Source: Sabulicella rubraurantiaca
GTDB lineage: Bacteria > Pseudomonadota > Alphaproteobacteria > Acetobacterales > Acetobacteraceae
DNA: 64,000 nt
Direction: 5' to 3'
Assembly: GCF_017355885.1 (NCBI RefSeq)
Contig: NZ_JAFEUU010000005.1
Location: forward strand, 1 to 64,000
Shown piece after piece: positions 26,621 through 36,064 of the stretch. The position numbers and the translations under genes are program-made. The notes beneath the pieces were generated by a model, which worked only from the letters and a program-made list of their open reading frames with translations, did not search any database and was not told the DNA's origin. How positions within the stretch are numbered: position 1 is the first letter of the stretch; each line of letters opens with the position of its first letter.

Positions 26621-28665
26621 CCACTCCTGCTCCACTCGCTGGCCGACGCATCCTCGACCTTGGCGCCTTCTGCGCGCAGCGGCCGCACGCGCTGGCTGCC
26701 TCCATGGCGGCGCGGATCTGTGCCGGATACGGGGCGGAGGTGGTGCGGCCCCTCCCGCCGGGTGGCGAGCCCTTCTCCGCCGATGCGCCGCTCCTTCCGG
26801 ACGGCGCATCGGCGCTCGACCGCTTCATCAATGCGGGCAAGACGTCAGGCGCGCCCTCGGGAAGCTTCGACGCGGCGATCGGCGACCGCGTGGCGCTGGC
26901 GGCGCATGCGGCCCGCGTGAAGGTGAAGGCCTGCCTTTCCCTCTTTGGCCCCGGAGAGGAGGAGCCGCCGGTCACGGAACTCGGCGTGGCGGCGTTGTCG
27001 GGGCTGCTCGGCATCGTGGGTGAAGCAATGCCCGCGCCCCCATCGCGCCTCGCGGGGCATCAGGTGTCCTACGCAGCGGGGCTCGCTGCCGTCACCGCGC
27101 TGCTCGCGGCGCTGCATGGCAGCGGCGAAGAGGAGGTGGATGTCTCGCTCCTCGATGTCTGCGCCTGGCTGAACTGGAAGGTCGCGGCCGGAGTGCTGGT
27201 GATGGGCACGGCGCCCGAGCGCCGCGCCGACCGCGTCACCTGGTTCACCGTGCCCTGCGCCGATGGCCATGTCGCGCTGGTCTATCAGGAGAAGGACTGG
27301 CCGCCGCTGCGCGACCTGATCGGCGATGCGGGCCTCGACGATCCGCGCTTTGCCAGCAATGCGTCGCGTGGCGCTAATCGGGCTGCGCTGTTGGAGATCA
27401 TCGGCCCGTGGTTCGCCGCGCGCAGCCGCGCCGAGATCACCGCCGCCGCACAGGCGCGGCGCGTGCCGATAGGCCCCGTGTCGTGGCCAGAGGAATTGCT
27501 GGATGACGCGCAGTACCGCGCGCGCGGCTTCCTCGGGCCGGACGGAATGCCCAGCCTGCCCGTTTCCTGGGACGGGCAGCGTCTGCCGCTCCGCGCCACG
27601 CCCGGCGCGCCACCCACCCGCGCACCGCGCGGTGGCAAGCCGCTTTCCGGCGTGCGCGTCGTGGATCTTGGCTGGATCACCGCCGGGGCCGCCTCCTCCA
27701 CCATGCTGCTCGACCTCGGCGCCGATGTGGTGAAGGTGGAAGGTCCGGGCGCGCCGGACCCGTTCCGTATCTGGGATGGCGCGAAGGCCGGCGGCGATTG
27801 GTGGAATCACTGCCCCTTCTTCAACTTCACCAACCGCGGCAAACGCTCCGTCTGCGTGGACCTCAAGAACCCGCACGGGCGCGAGGTGGTACTGCGCCTG
27901 CTGGAAGGCGCCGACGTGCTGGTGGAGAATTTCCGCCGCGGCGTCCTCGCCTCCTTCGGCCTCGACGCGGCTGAGCTGCGCCGCCGCTTCCCGCGCCTCG
28001 TCATCGCCAGCATCTCCTCGCAGGGGGAGACAGGGCCAGATAGGCTGATGGTGTCCTATGGCTCGACGCTGGAGGCCACGGCGGGGCTTGCGGCCCTTTC
28101 CGGCGCGGGGGAGGCGCCAGTCATCACCGGGCGGGACGTGAACTACCCGGACCAGGTGGTCTGCCTCTTTGCCTCGGGTGCGATCATCGCAGCGCTCGAG
28201 GAACGGGAAAGGACAGGGCAGGGGGCGCATCTCGACCTGTCGCAGCGCGAGCTGACAAGCTTCCTGCTCGGCGAGGAGTTTCTGGCCGCGGCTGCCGGCG
28301 CGCCCTCGCCACGGCGCGGGAACCAAGACCCCGCCGAGCCCGGCGAAAGCCTGGAGCCGGACGGGAAGGGCGGCTGGCGCGTGGTGGCGCATGGCACGTC
28401 CCTGCCAGTGCGGAGTGGCACCGACCTCGCCGCCGCGGCGGATTTCGCGCGCGGCACAGCGGTGCTGCGCAGCCCGGACGGCACGCCCGCCAAGGGGATC
28501 CCTTTCCGCTTCCGGCGTCGCCCCCTGGTGGTGGAGGATTCCTGCCACGCGCTGGGGGCGGACAATGCGGCGGTGCTGCGTGAGGCCGGGTTCACTTCGG
28601 AGCAGATCACGCTGCTGGAGCAGGAAGAGGTGCTGGGGACGCGTCCGCGCAAGGCGGCGGGGTGA
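26617..28665 (+). CDS. Tandem CaiB/BaiF CoA-transferase (two-domain fusion)
   Basis: 682 residues made of two class III CoA-transferase domains. Domain 1 (about 1-330) begins GRRILDLGAFCAQRPH, is degenerate, lacks the usual N-terminal GP-x-x-T region, but keeps EVDVSLLDV with Asp175. Domain 2 (about 341-660) begins LSGVRVVDLGWITAG and has VVKVEGPGAPDPFR, NRGKRSVCVDLKNPHG, VLVENFRRG and AHLDLSQRE with Asp540. Class III enzymes normally work as interlocked dimers of one 400-residue chain, so a fused pair could build a pseudo-dimer in one polypeptide. GTG start overlapping the tctC stop (GTGA). Confidence 0.87.
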   Translation: MTTPAPLAGRRILDLGAFCAQRPHALAASMAARICAGYGAEVVRPLPPGGEPFSADAPLLPDGASALDRFINAGKTSGAPSGSFDAAIGDRVALAAHAARVKVKACLSLFGPGEEEPPVTELGVAALSGLLGIVGEAMPAPPSRLAGHQVSYAAGLAAVTALLAALHGSGEEEVDVSLLDVCAWLNWKVAAGVLVMGTAPERRADRVTWFTVPCADGHVALVYQEKDWPPLRDLIGDAGLDDPRFASNASRGANRAALLEIIGPWFAARSRAEITAAAQARRVPIGPVSWPEELLDDAQYRARGFLGPDGMPSLPVSWDGQRLPLRATPGAPPTRAPRGGKPLSGVRVVDLGWITAGAASSTMLLDLGADVVKVEGPGAPDPFRIWDGAKAGGDWWNHCPFFNFTNRGKRSVCVDLKNPHGREVVLRLLEGADVLVENFRRGVLASFGLDAAELRRRFPRLVIASISSQGETGPDRLMVSYGSTLEATAGLAALSGAGEAPVITGRDVNYPDQVVCLFASGAIIAALEERERTGQGAHLDLSQRELTSFLLGEEFLAAAAGAPSPRRGNQDPAEPGESLEPDGKGGWRVVAHGTSLPVRSGTDLAAAADFARGTAVLRSPDGTPAKGIPFRFRRRPLVVEDSCHALGADNAAVLREAGFTSEQITLLEQEEVLGTRPRKAAG

Positions 28666-28719
28666 GGTGATGGGCGGCCCGCCGGGAAAGGCGGCGCCGC
28701 GGGACGGAGGAAACAAGGA

Positions 28720-29706
28720 ATGGTGAGGACCAAGACGGGGCCCGGCCCCACACGCCGCGCCGCGCTGGCATTGGCCGGGATCACCGCGACGGCGGGCGGC
28801 GCGCGTGCACAGGGCTTTCCCAATCGGCCGGTCCGCCTCGTCGTGCCCTATCCGCCGGGTGGCGGCACGGACAATCTGGGCCGCATGGTGGCCCGCGCCC
28901 TGGGCGACCGGCTGGGCCAGACCGTGGTAGTGGAGAACCGGGGCGGGGCGGGGGGCAATATCGGCGCCGCGCTGGTCGCAACCTCGCCGCCCGACGGGCA
29001 CACGCTGCTCTTCACCGGGAACGGCATCGCCATCAGCGACGTGCTGTTCCGCAATCCCGGCTTCGACTGGAAACGCGACTTCACCCATATCTGCCGCTTC
29101 GCCAGCACGCCGATGCTGCTGGTGGTGAATCCTTCCGTGCCAGCGCGGAGCCTGGCCGAGTTCGTGGAGTATGCCCGAGCGCGGCCCGGCCGGCTCAACC
29201 ACGGCACGCCGGGGGCCGGTACGTCGCAGCACCTGGCCGCCGCGCTGTTCGACGACATGGCGGGGACGCGCATCATCCACGTCCCCTATCGCGGCACCGG
29301 GCCTTCCGTCGCGGGCCTGCTGAGCGGCGAGGTGGAGGTGATGTTCGCCTCGGTGAGCGCGGTGGAAGCGCTGATCCGCGAGGGACGCATCCGCGCCCTG
29401 GCCAACACCGCTGCGCGCCGCGCCCGCGCCTGGCCCGAGCTCCCCGCCATAGCCGAGGTCTTGCCGGGCTATGCGGCGGAGCTCTGGTACACCTTGGCCG
29501 CGCCGTCCCGCACGCCGGAGCCGGCCGTGGCCGCGATCGAGGCAGCTTCGCGCGAGGTGATGTCCGATCCCGCCTTCACCAGCGCCATCATGGAGCGCGG
29601 CTTCGATCCGGAGTTCCTGAGCCGCGCCGAACTGGAGCCCGCCTTGGAGGCAGATCACGCGCGCTGGGCACCGGCCCTGCGCCGCGTCGGCATCAGCGCC
29701 GATTGA
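28720..29706 (+). CDS. TctC/Bug-family periplasmic solute-binding receptor (copy 4)
   Basis: 328 residues with signal peptide TRRAALALAGITATAGGARAQ. The ligand loop PPGGGTDNLGR has Asn-Leu after the conserved Asp, and is followed by VVVENRGGAGGNIGAA, PDGHTLLFTG, HVPYRGTGPSV and AEVLPGYAAELWYTLAAP. AAGGA 3 bases before the ATG and GGAGG 11 bases before are both candidate RBSs. The gene is the second receptor of the same operon, so the unit may import two acids or one in two forms. Its stop overlaps the dehydrogenase start (TGATG). Confidence 0.9.
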   Translation: MVRTKTGPGPTRRAALALAGITATAGGARAQGFPNRPVRLVVPYPPGGGTDNLGRMVARALGDRLGQTVVVENRGGAGGNIGAALVATSPPDGHTLLFTGNGIAISDVLFRNPGFDWKRDFTHICRFASTPMLLVVNPSVPARSLAEFVEYARARPGRLNHGTPGAGTSQHLAAALFDDMAGTRIIHVPYRGTGPSVAGLLSGEVEVMFASVSAVEALIREGRIRALANTAARRARAWPELPAIAEVLPGYAAELWYTLAAPSRTPEPAVAAIEAASREVMSDPAFTSAIMERGFDPEFLSRAELEPALEADHARWAPALRRVGISAD

Positions 29707-30845
29707 TGGCACCGATCACCTATCTCAACCGGTTGCATCTCGGCGAGGGCGTCCTGCGCGAACTTCCCGCCGAGCTGGCACTGGCCGGGATAGAGAGGCC
29801 GCTTCTCGTCACTGACCCTGGCGTGGTGGCGGCTGGGCTGCTCGAGCCGGTGCTGGCGGCGCTGCCAGTGGGCATGGCAGTGGCGGTGCACGACGGCGTC
29901 CCGTCCAACCCGGATGAGGCATCGGTGCGCGCTGCGCTCCACGACTACCAAAAGCATCGGGCGGACGGGGTGATCGGGCTGGGCGGCGGATCGCCGCTCG
30001 ACCTGGCCAAGGCGGTCGCGCTGGCGGCCACCCATCCGGAAGGGCCTCTTGCGCGCTATGCATTGGTGGAGGGCGGATTGTCGCGCATCACCGCGGCTGC
30101 TGCGCCGGTGCTCGCCATCCCCACCACGGCGGGGACGGGCAGCGAGGTGAGCCGTGGCGCGCTGATCGTGATGGAGGATGGGCGCAAACTGTCCATCGGC
30201 TCGCCGCACCTGATTCCACGCGCTGCCTTCTGCGACCCGGAACTCACGGTCGGCCTGCCGCCGAGCCTCACCGCCGCGACGGGCATGGATGCGCTGGCCC
30301 ATTGCATCGAGACACTGTGCTCGCCGCGCGACAACCCGGTGGCGGATGCCATCGCGCGCGACGGGCTGCGGCGCGGCTGGATGGCGCTGCCGCGCGCCGT
30401 CGCCGATGGCGGCGACCGGGCGGCGCGGCGGGACATGATGCTGGCCTCGGTGCAGGGCGCACTCGCCTTCCAGAAGGGGCTGGGGGCGGTGCACGCGCTG
30501 TCGCACGCGCTGGGCGGACACGCTGCGAAGCCGCATCATGGCATGCTGAACGCGATCCTGCTGCCGCATGTGCTGCGCTTCAACGCCCCAGCCCTGGGCG
30601 CCGCCCTGCCCATCCTGGCCGAGGCAATGAGCCTGCCGGAGGATGCGGGTTCCATCTCGGGCGCCATCGCCGCGCTCTGCCTGCACATCGGCCTCCCCGC
30701 TGGCTTGGCGGCGCTGGGCATCGGGGAGGAAGACCTGCCCGCCGCCGCGCGCGGCGCGACGCGCGACCACCATCACCAGACCAATCCGCGCCCGGCGGGC
30801 GAGGCTGACTACCTCGCTCTGCTGCGCGAAGCCTTCGCGGCCTGA
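29706..30845 (+). CDS. Iron-containing (group III) alcohol dehydrogenase family protein
   Basis: 379 residues. NAD-binding N-terminal domain with VIGLGGGSPLDLAKAVAL (GGGS-x-x-D motif) and IPTTAGTGSEVSRGAL. The metal-binding helical domain has the Asp/His ligands in GMDALAHCIE and the paired histidines in GAVHALSHALGGH and KPHHGMLNA. The family includes 1,3-propanediol and 4-hydroxybutyrate dehydrogenases and maleylacetate reductase, all acting on small aldehydes, alcohols or oxo acids. The ATG at 29706 overlaps the upstream stop; an in-frame TTG lies one codon earlier. 12 bases before the leuC-like gene. Confidence 0.9.
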   Translation: MAPITYLNRLHLGEGVLRELPAELALAGIERPLLVTDPGVVAAGLLEPVLAALPVGMAVAVHDGVPSNPDEASVRAALHDYQKHRADGVIGLGGGSPLDLAKAVALAATHPEGPLARYALVEGGLSRITAAAAPVLAIPTTAGTGSEVSRGALIVMEDGRKLSIGSPHLIPRAAFCDPELTVGLPPSLTAATGMDALAHCIETLCSPRDNPVADAIARDGLRRGWMALPRAVADGGDRAARRDMMLASVQGALAFQKGLGAVHALSHALGGHAAKPHHGMLNAILLPHVLRFNAPALGAALPILAEAMSLPEDAGSISGAIAALCLHIGLPAGLAALGIGEEDLPAAARGATRDHHHQTNPRPAGEADYLALLREAFAA

Positions 30846-30857
30846 AAGGCAACCGCC

Positions 30858-32273
30858 ATGACCGACGCGCCTCGCACGCTGTTCGACAAGATCTGGGACC
30901 GCCACCGCGTGGTGGAGCGGGAGGACGGGCAGACGCTGCTCTATGTGGACCGGCACCTCGTCCATGACGGCTCCGCCCCCGCCTTCGAGATCCTTCAAAA
31001 GCGGGGCCTGAAGCTGCGCGCGCCGGAGCGCGTCTTCGCCACGCCTGACCATTATGTACCCACCGACACGCGCGATGTCGCCGCCATCGGCAATGACGAA
31101 CATCGCGGCATGGTGGAGACGCTTGAGCGCAACGCCGCGGATCAGGGCTTCCGCCTGTTCGGCCTGCGCGACGGCAATCAGGGCATCGTGCACGTGGTGG
31201 GGCCGGAGACGGGGCTGACCCAGCCCGGCATGGTCGTGGTTTGCGGCGACAGCCACACCTCCACCCACGGCGCACTCGGCGCGCTGGCCTTCGGCATTGG
31301 CATGACGGAGGTGGCGCATGTGCTCGCGACCCAGACGCTGTGGCAGCGCCGCCCGCACACCATGCGGATCACCGTGGAGGGCGCACTGGCCGAGGGGGTC
31401 ACGGCCAAGGATGTGATCCTGCACATCATCGCCACCATCGGTGCGGCGGGGGCGACGGGCCATGTCATCGAATACGCCGGCAGTGCGATCCGCGGCCTCT
31501 CCATGGAGGGCCGCCTGACGCTGTGCAACATGAGCATCGAGGCCGGTGCCCGCGCCGGGATGGTGGCGCCAGACGAGGCGACCTTCGCCTATCTCAAGGG
31601 CCGGCCCTACGCGCCCACGGGAAGGGAATGGGATGACGCGCTAGCGCGCTGGCGCGACCTCCGTACCGATGAGGGGGCGCGCTTCGACGCCGAAGTGTGG
31701 ATCGAAGCCTCCGCCATCGCTCCCATGGTCACCTGGGGAAACAGCCCGCAGGACGCGCTGCCGGTCCACGCCGCCCTGCCGGACCCTGAATCCGAGCCGG
31801 ATCCGGCGCGGCGCGAGGCCCTGGCCGAGACCTTCGCCTATATGGGCCTGACCCCCGGCGCGCCGCTGGCCTCCCTCGCGGTGGACCGGGTGTTCATCGG
31901 CTCCTGCACCAATGGGCGGATTGAGGATCTGCGCGCGGCCGCCGCCGTGGCGCGCGGGCGCCGCGTCGCCCCTGGGGTGCGCGCCTGGGTCGTGCCCGGC
32001 TCGGCGCCAGTGAAGCGCGAAGCGGAGGCGGAGGGGCTGGACCGCGTCTTCACCGAGGCGGGGTTCGAGTGGCGCGAGGCCGGATGCTCCATGTGTCTTG
32101 GCACCAATGGCGAGATCGGCGCGCCGGGCGAGCGCATCGCCGCCACCTCCAACCGCAACTTCCGAGGCCGGCAGGGGCGGGGGGTGCGGACGCATCTGAT
32201 GAGCCCGGCCATGGCAGCGGCGGCGGCGGTGATGGGCCGCATCGCCGATCTGCGCGAACTGACAGGAGGCTGA
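30858..32273 (+). CDS. 3-Isopropylmalate dehydratase-like large subunit (LeuC family)
   Basis: 471 residues of the aconitase superfamily. The three [4Fe-4S] cysteines are Cys350 (FIGSCTNGR), Cys410 and Cys413 (GCSMCLGTN). Other family blocks are [23 protein letters not shown] and [12 protein letters not shown]. It isomerises a 2-hydroxy diacid or triacid through dehydration. The motif after the cluster normally reads CLAMNPD; here it is CLGTNGE. Together with the unusual setting and the absence of leuA, this suggests a substrate other than isopropylmalate. Followed after 4 bases by its small subunit. Confidence 0.88.
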   Translation: MTDAPRTLFDKIWDRHRVVEREDGQTLLYVDRHLVHDGSAPAFEILQKRGLKLRAPERVFATPDHYVPTDTRDVAAIGNDEHRGMVETLERNAADQGFRLFGLRDGNQGIVHVVGPETGLTQPGMVVVCGDSHTSTHGALGALAFGIGMTEVAHVLATQTLWQRRPHTMRITVEGALAEGVTAKDVILHIIATIGAAGATGHVIEYAGSAIRGLSMEGRLTLCNMSIEAGARAGMVAPDEATFAYLKGRPYAPTGREWDDALARWRDLRTDEGARFDAEVWIEASAIAPMVTWGNSPQDALPVHAALPDPESEPDPARREALAETFAYMGLTPGAPLASLAVDRVFIGSCTNGRIEDLRAAAAVARGRRVAPGVRAWVVPGSAPVKREAEAEGLDRVFTEAGFEWREAGCSMCLGTNGEIGAPGERIAATSNRNFRGRQGRGVRTHLMSPAMAAAAAVMGRIADLRELTGG

Positions 32274-32277
32274 GGCG

Positions 32278-32877
32278 ATGGAGCCGTTCCGCACCGTCCG
32301 CTCCCGCGCCGTGCCCTTCGCGCGCGCCAATATCGACACGGACCAGATTTTGCCCGCGCGTTTCCTGTCCCGGCCGCGCGACGACAACCACGGCAACTAC
32401 CTGTTCCGTGACTTGCGCTACGCCCCTGACGGCACGGAGGTGCCCGAGTTTCCGCTGAACCGCCCGGAATGGCGGGATGCGCGCATCGCGCTCGGCGGGC
32501 GCAACTTCGCCTGCGGCTCCTCGCGCGAGAACGCGGTCTGGGCGCTCTATGACCATGGGGTGCGCTGCGTCATCGCGCCGTCCTTCGGCGACATCTTCGC
32601 CATCAACGGCACCAAGAACGGGCTTCTGCCCGTGGTCCTGCCCGAGCCGGACGTGCAGACGCTGATCGCCGCGGTCGAGGCCGACCCGGAAGCGGAAATC
32701 ACCGTGGACCTGCCTTCGCAGACCGTGACCGGGCCGGATGGCACCCGGTACCCCTTCGAGATCGATCCCTTCACCAAGCGCTGCCTCCTCGAAGCGCTGG
32801 ACGAGATCGCCTTCACCCTGACCCATGGCGACGACATCGCCGCCTTCGAGGCGCGTCACGAACGCCACAACCGATAA
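32278..32877 (+). CDS. 3-Isopropylmalate dehydratase-like small subunit (LeuD family)
   Basis: 199 residues, the normal size for LeuD. The substrate-binding swivelling domain shows ANIDTDQILPARFL, NFACGSSRENAVWAL and VIAPSFGDIFAINGTKNGLLPVVL. The usual N-C-x-K-N-G here has Gly for Cys. RBS GGAGG at 32265-32269 falls inside the end of the large-subunit gene, indicating translational coupling. Works as a heterodimer with the preceding gene product. Confidence 0.9.
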   Translation: MEPFRTVRSRAVPFARANIDTDQILPARFLSRPRDDNHGNYLFRDLRYAPDGTEVPEFPLNRPEWRDARIALGGRNFACGSSRENAVWALYDHGVRCVIAPSFGDIFAINGTKNGLLPVVLPEPDVQTLIAAVEADPEAEITVDLPSQTVTGPDGTRYPFEIDPFTKRCLLEALDEIAFTLTHGDDIAAFEARHERHNR

Positions 32878-32895
32878 GCAACGGGAGCAGACACC

Positions 32896-33972
32896 ATGCA
32901 CATCGCAGTCCTCGCAGGCGACGGGATCGGGCCGGAGGTCACGGCGCAGGCGGTGAAGGCGCTGCGCGCCCTCGCCGCCAACGGTCCGCAATTCGAGTTC
33001 ACCGAGGCGCCGATCGGCGACGCGGGCTTCGTGGCCGCGGGCGACCCCCTGCCGGCGGAAACCGCCGCCCTGGCCGTCAAGGCCGATGCGGTGCTGTTCG
33101 GCGCCGCCGGCACCTATGAGAGCGACCTGCGCCCGCCCGAGCAGCGCGGCGGACATGCCCTGCTGCGCCTGCGCAAGCAGATGGACCTCTTCGCCAATTA
33201 TCGCCCCGTCTTCGCCTTCCCCGAACTGCTCGGTGCCTCGACGCTGCGGCGTGAGGCGCTGGAAGGGGTGGACCTCGTGGTGCTGCGCGAGCTGACGGGC
33301 GACATCTATTTCGGCACCCCCCGCGGCATCCATGTCGAGAATGGCGAGCGCGTGGGCATCAACACCATGCGCTACACAGAAAGCGAGATCCGTCGCGTTG
33401 CCCATGCTGGGTTCCGGGCGGCGCGCGGCCGGCGCCAGCGCCTGTGCTCGGTGGACAAGGCCAATGTCCTCGAAGCCTCCGCCCTGTGGCGCGAGGTGGT
33501 GAACGAGGTGGCGCGCGACTACCCGGATGTGGAGCTGACCCACCAGTATGTGGACGCCGCGGCCATGCTGCTGGTGCGCCGCCCGCGCGACTTCGACGTG
33601 ATCGTCACCGGCAACATCTTCGGCGACATCCTCTCCGATGCGGCGGCGATGCTCACCGGCTCCATCGGCATGCTGCCCTCCGCCTCGATCAACGCGGCGG
33701 GGCAGGGGCTGTTCGAGCCGGTGCACGGCTCGGCGCCCGACATCGCAGGCGAGGACAAGGCCAATCCGCTCGCCTCCATCCTTTCGGCCGCGATGATGCT
33801 GCGCCTTTCGCTCGGCCAGCCCGTGCTGGCGGAGCGGGTGGAGAACGCGGTGCGCCGCGTCCTGGCCGAGGGGCTGCGGACCGCGGACATCATGGAGGAG
33901 GGCGCGCAGCTCGTCGGGACGGAAGCGATGGGTGATGCCGTGGCGCGGGAGATTCTTCGCCTCGCCGCCTGA
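32896..33972 (+). CDS. 3-Isopropylmalate dehydrogenase-like decarboxylating dehydrogenase (LeuB family)
   Basis: 358 residues of the beta-decarboxylating dehydrogenase family. Present are [11 protein letters not shown], the substrate-carboxylate arginine in [18 protein letters not shown], the catalytic SVDKANVLE, and metal-binding [12 protein letters not shown] and [12 protein letters not shown]. By eye-alignment the canonical GAVGGPKW loop is GAAGTYES, and the E-T-G-L-L segment that recognises the isopropyl side chain is G-H-A-L-L, so the glutamate is lost while both leucines remain. This points to a different 3-substituted malate. Last enzyme of the leuCDB block, 41 bases before a tctC gene. 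Confidence 0.88.
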   Translation: MHIAVLAGDGIGPEVTAQAVKALRALAANGPQFEFTEAPIGDAGFVAAGDPLPAETAALAVKADAVLFGAAGTYESDLRPPEQRGGHALLRLRKQMDLFANYRPVFAFPELLGASTLRREALEGVDLVVLRELTGDIYFGTPRGIHVENGERVGINTMRYTESEIRRVAHAGFRAARGRRQRLCSVDKANVLEASALWREVVNEVARDYPDVELTHQYVDAAAMLLVRRPRDFDVIVTGNIFGDILSDAAAMLTGSIGMLPSASINAAGQGLFEPVHGSAPDIAGEDKANPLASILSAAMMLRLSLGQPVLAERVENAVRRVLAEGLRTADIMEEGAQLVGTEAMGDAVAREILRLAA

Positions 33973-34013
33973 GGGTGGGGCTACAAAAGATAAAACACAG
34001 GGAGGAACGAAGA

Positions 34014-34994
34014 ATGACCCAAAGCACCACCCGCCGCGCCGTCCTGACCGGGGCAGTTGCCGCGCCGGCGATTGGCCACGGCGCCTTCGCGCAATCCGAC
34101 TGGCCCAACCGGCCGATCCGCTGGATCGTCGCCTTTGCCGCGGGTGGGGCGGCCGATACCGCCGCCCGCGCCCTCGCCGCAGAGATGCAGGAAGCGCTGG
34201 GCCAGAACATCGTCATCGAGAACCGCACGGGCGGCAATGCGGTGGTCGCCGCCACCGCCACGCTGCAATCGCCACGCGACGGCTACACTTTCCTGGTGGA
34301 TGCGGCGAACCAGCTGACCAATCCGGTCCTGGTGCGCGACCTTCCCTTCGACTACCTCACCGCATTCACGCCGGTGACGCAGATCTCCTCCTTCCCACAG
34401 GTGATCGCGGTGAAGCATGACTTCCCGGCGCGCAGCCTGGCGGAGTTCATCGCCCTGGCGCGCCAGCGTCCCGGCAGCATCTCGGTCGGTACGCCGCCCG
34501 CGGCCGGCATGGCGCATCTCGCCCTCGCCGCCTTCGAGCACCGGGCTGGCATCCGGCTGGTGCACGCGCCGTATCGCGGCGGCGCGGACGCGGCCCGCGA
34601 CATCATGGCGGGCAGCGTGGATGCCGTGCTGATCACCACCTCCTCCATTCGTCCACCTGTCTCGGCCGGGCGGGCGCGCATCCTGGCGGTGACCAGCCTG
34701 GAGCGCGTGCCGTCCCTGCCGGACGTGCCGACCATCGCGGAATCCGGCTTCCCGGGCTTCGACCTCAACGACTGGAACGGGCTGTTCGCCGCCTCGGGCA
34801 CGCCGCACGCTATTGTGGAGCGCATGGCCGCCGCCGCCGGCGTGGCCGTGCGCGCGCCGGCTGTTCGGGCCCGGATGGACCCGGCGGGGGCGATCATGAT
34901 TGGCAACTCGCCCGAGGCCTTTGCCAATTGGATCGCCTCGCAACGGCGGGCGGCGGCCGAGGTGATCCGCACGGCTGGGATCACGCTGGGCTGA
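34014..34994 (+). CDS. TctC/Bug-family periplasmic solute-binding receptor (copy 5)
   Basis: 326 residues with a twin-arginine-like signal (TTRRAVLTGAVAAPAIGHGAFAQ). The ligand loop is AAGGAADTAAR instead of GG-[GT]-T-D, so the residue before the conserved Asp is Ala. Later blocks are IENRTGGNAVVAA, HAPYRGGAD and LPDVPTIAESGFPGF. RBS GGGAGGA at 34000-34006. It closes the long catabolic unit and is the third receptor in it. The next gene converges on it. Confidence 0.9.
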   Translation: MTQSTTRRAVLTGAVAAPAIGHGAFAQSDWPNRPIRWIVAFAAGGAADTAARALAAEMQEALGQNIVIENRTGGNAVVAATATLQSPRDGYTFLVDAANQLTNPVLVRDLPFDYLTAFTPVTQISSFPQVIAVKHDFPARSLAEFIALARQRPGSISVGTPPAAGMAHLALAAFEHRAGIRLVHAPYRGGADAARDIMAGSVDAVLITTSSIRPPVSAGRARILAVTSLERVPSLPDVPTIAESGFPGFDLNDWNGLFAASGTPHAIVERMAAAAGVAVRAPAVRARMDPAGAIMIGNSPEAFANWIASQRRAAAEVIRTAGITLG

Positions 34995-35071
34995 GAGAAA
35001 GGGATGGCGTCGGGTGGCGGCGCGGCTAGGGCGTTCCAGCGCAAGCGGCTGCACGCCCCGCCGGGCGCCAG

Positions 35072-36064
35072 TCACGCCGTGATCCCTGCCGCGCGCACCA
35101 CCTCAGTCCAGTTCGCGATCTCGCGCTGCATCCGGGCCGTGATGGCTTCCACGGGAAGCGGCGTCACGAGGGCTCCTGCCTCGAAGGCGCGCTGCCGCAA
35201 TCCGGGGTCCGCGAGCACCTCGTTCAGCTTCGCTGAAACGAGCCGCGTGATGTCCTCGGGCGTTCCGCGCGGCGCGTAGAGAGCGAACCAGACATTCATG
35301 TTCAGGTCGGGCAGCCCCTCCTCCGCGGCGGAAGGGATATCGGAAAGCCCGGGGTGCCGCTCGTTAGAACTGACGGCGAGCGGCCGCAGCCGGCCATCGC
35401 GCACCAGCGGCACCAGCGGCGGCGGCGAATTCAGGTAGAACTGGACCCTTCCCGCGACGAGGTCACGAATGGTCTCCCCCGTGCCCCGGTAGGGGACATG
35501 CAGCAGGTCGATGCCGGTTCGGATCTTCAGCAACTCCACGCTGAGGTGGTGCATGGAGCCATTCCCCGCCGATGCGTAGGTCAGCTGCCCAGGGCGCTGC
35601 CTAGCGTAGGCGACGAACTCGCGCATGGTCGAGACGGGGACCGTCGGGTGCGTCACGAAAAGCTGCGGCGTGTCGCTCACCTGGCCGATGGGGACGAAGT
35701 CCCGCAATGTGTCGATCTGGCCCAGGGAGCCGAGCGCGGCGCGCCCCGTCATGGTGCCGCAATATCCCATCAGCAGCGTGTGGCCGTCTGGGCGCGCCTG
35801 AAGCACCGCGTTCAGCCCGACCACATCATTGCCGCCGGGTCGGTTCTCCACCACGACCGACGTGCCGAGCGCACGGCCGAGCGGCTCGGAGATAAGCCGG
35901 GCACTGAAATCCGTTCCACCGCCTGCGGGGGAGGGAACGATGATCGTGATTGGCCGCGAGGGGTAGCCGCCCTGGGCCAGAGCCAGCGAAGGAGCCGCCA
36001 GCGCCCCGGTCGCTGCAGTGGCCGCGGCCAAGAGGGCACGGCGGCCCCGATACTTCTCGAACAT
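35072..36064 (-). CDS. TctC/Bug-family periplasmic solute-binding receptor (copy 6)
   Basis: 330 residues. Signal peptide FEKYRGRRALLAAATAATG ends at SLALAQGG. The mature part has YPSRPITIIVPSPAGGGTD, VVVENRPGGNDVVG (Asn-Asp in place of Ala-Gly-Gly), PDGHTLLMGYCG and HVPYRGTGETI. GGAGGAAAGA directly before the ATG at 36064 rules out the longer frame. Unaccompanied by enzyme genes; divergent from copy 7 across a 351-base spacer and convergent on copy 5. Confidence 0.9.
   Translation of the reverse strand: MFEKYRGRRALLAAATAATGALAAPSLALAQGGYPSRPITIIVPSPAGGGTDFSARLISEPLGRALGTSVVVENRPGGNDVVGLNAVLQARPDGHTLLMGYCGTMTGRAALGSLGQIDTLRDFVPIGQVSDTPQLFVTHPTVPVSTMREFVAYARQRPGQLTYASAGNGSMHHLSVELLKIRTGIDLLHVPYRGTGETIRDLVAGRVQFYLNSPPPLVPLVRDGRLRPLAVSSNERHPGLSDIPSAAEEGLPDLNMNVWFALYAPRGTPEDITRLVSAKLNEVLADPGLRQRAFEAGALVTPLPVEAITARMQREIANWTEVVRAAGITA

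Noticed and set aside
26845-29712. A 955-codon open frame on the minus strand
   Set aside because: It runs antisense to the CoA-transferase and TctC genes, has no family pattern and arises from the high GC content of the third codon positions.
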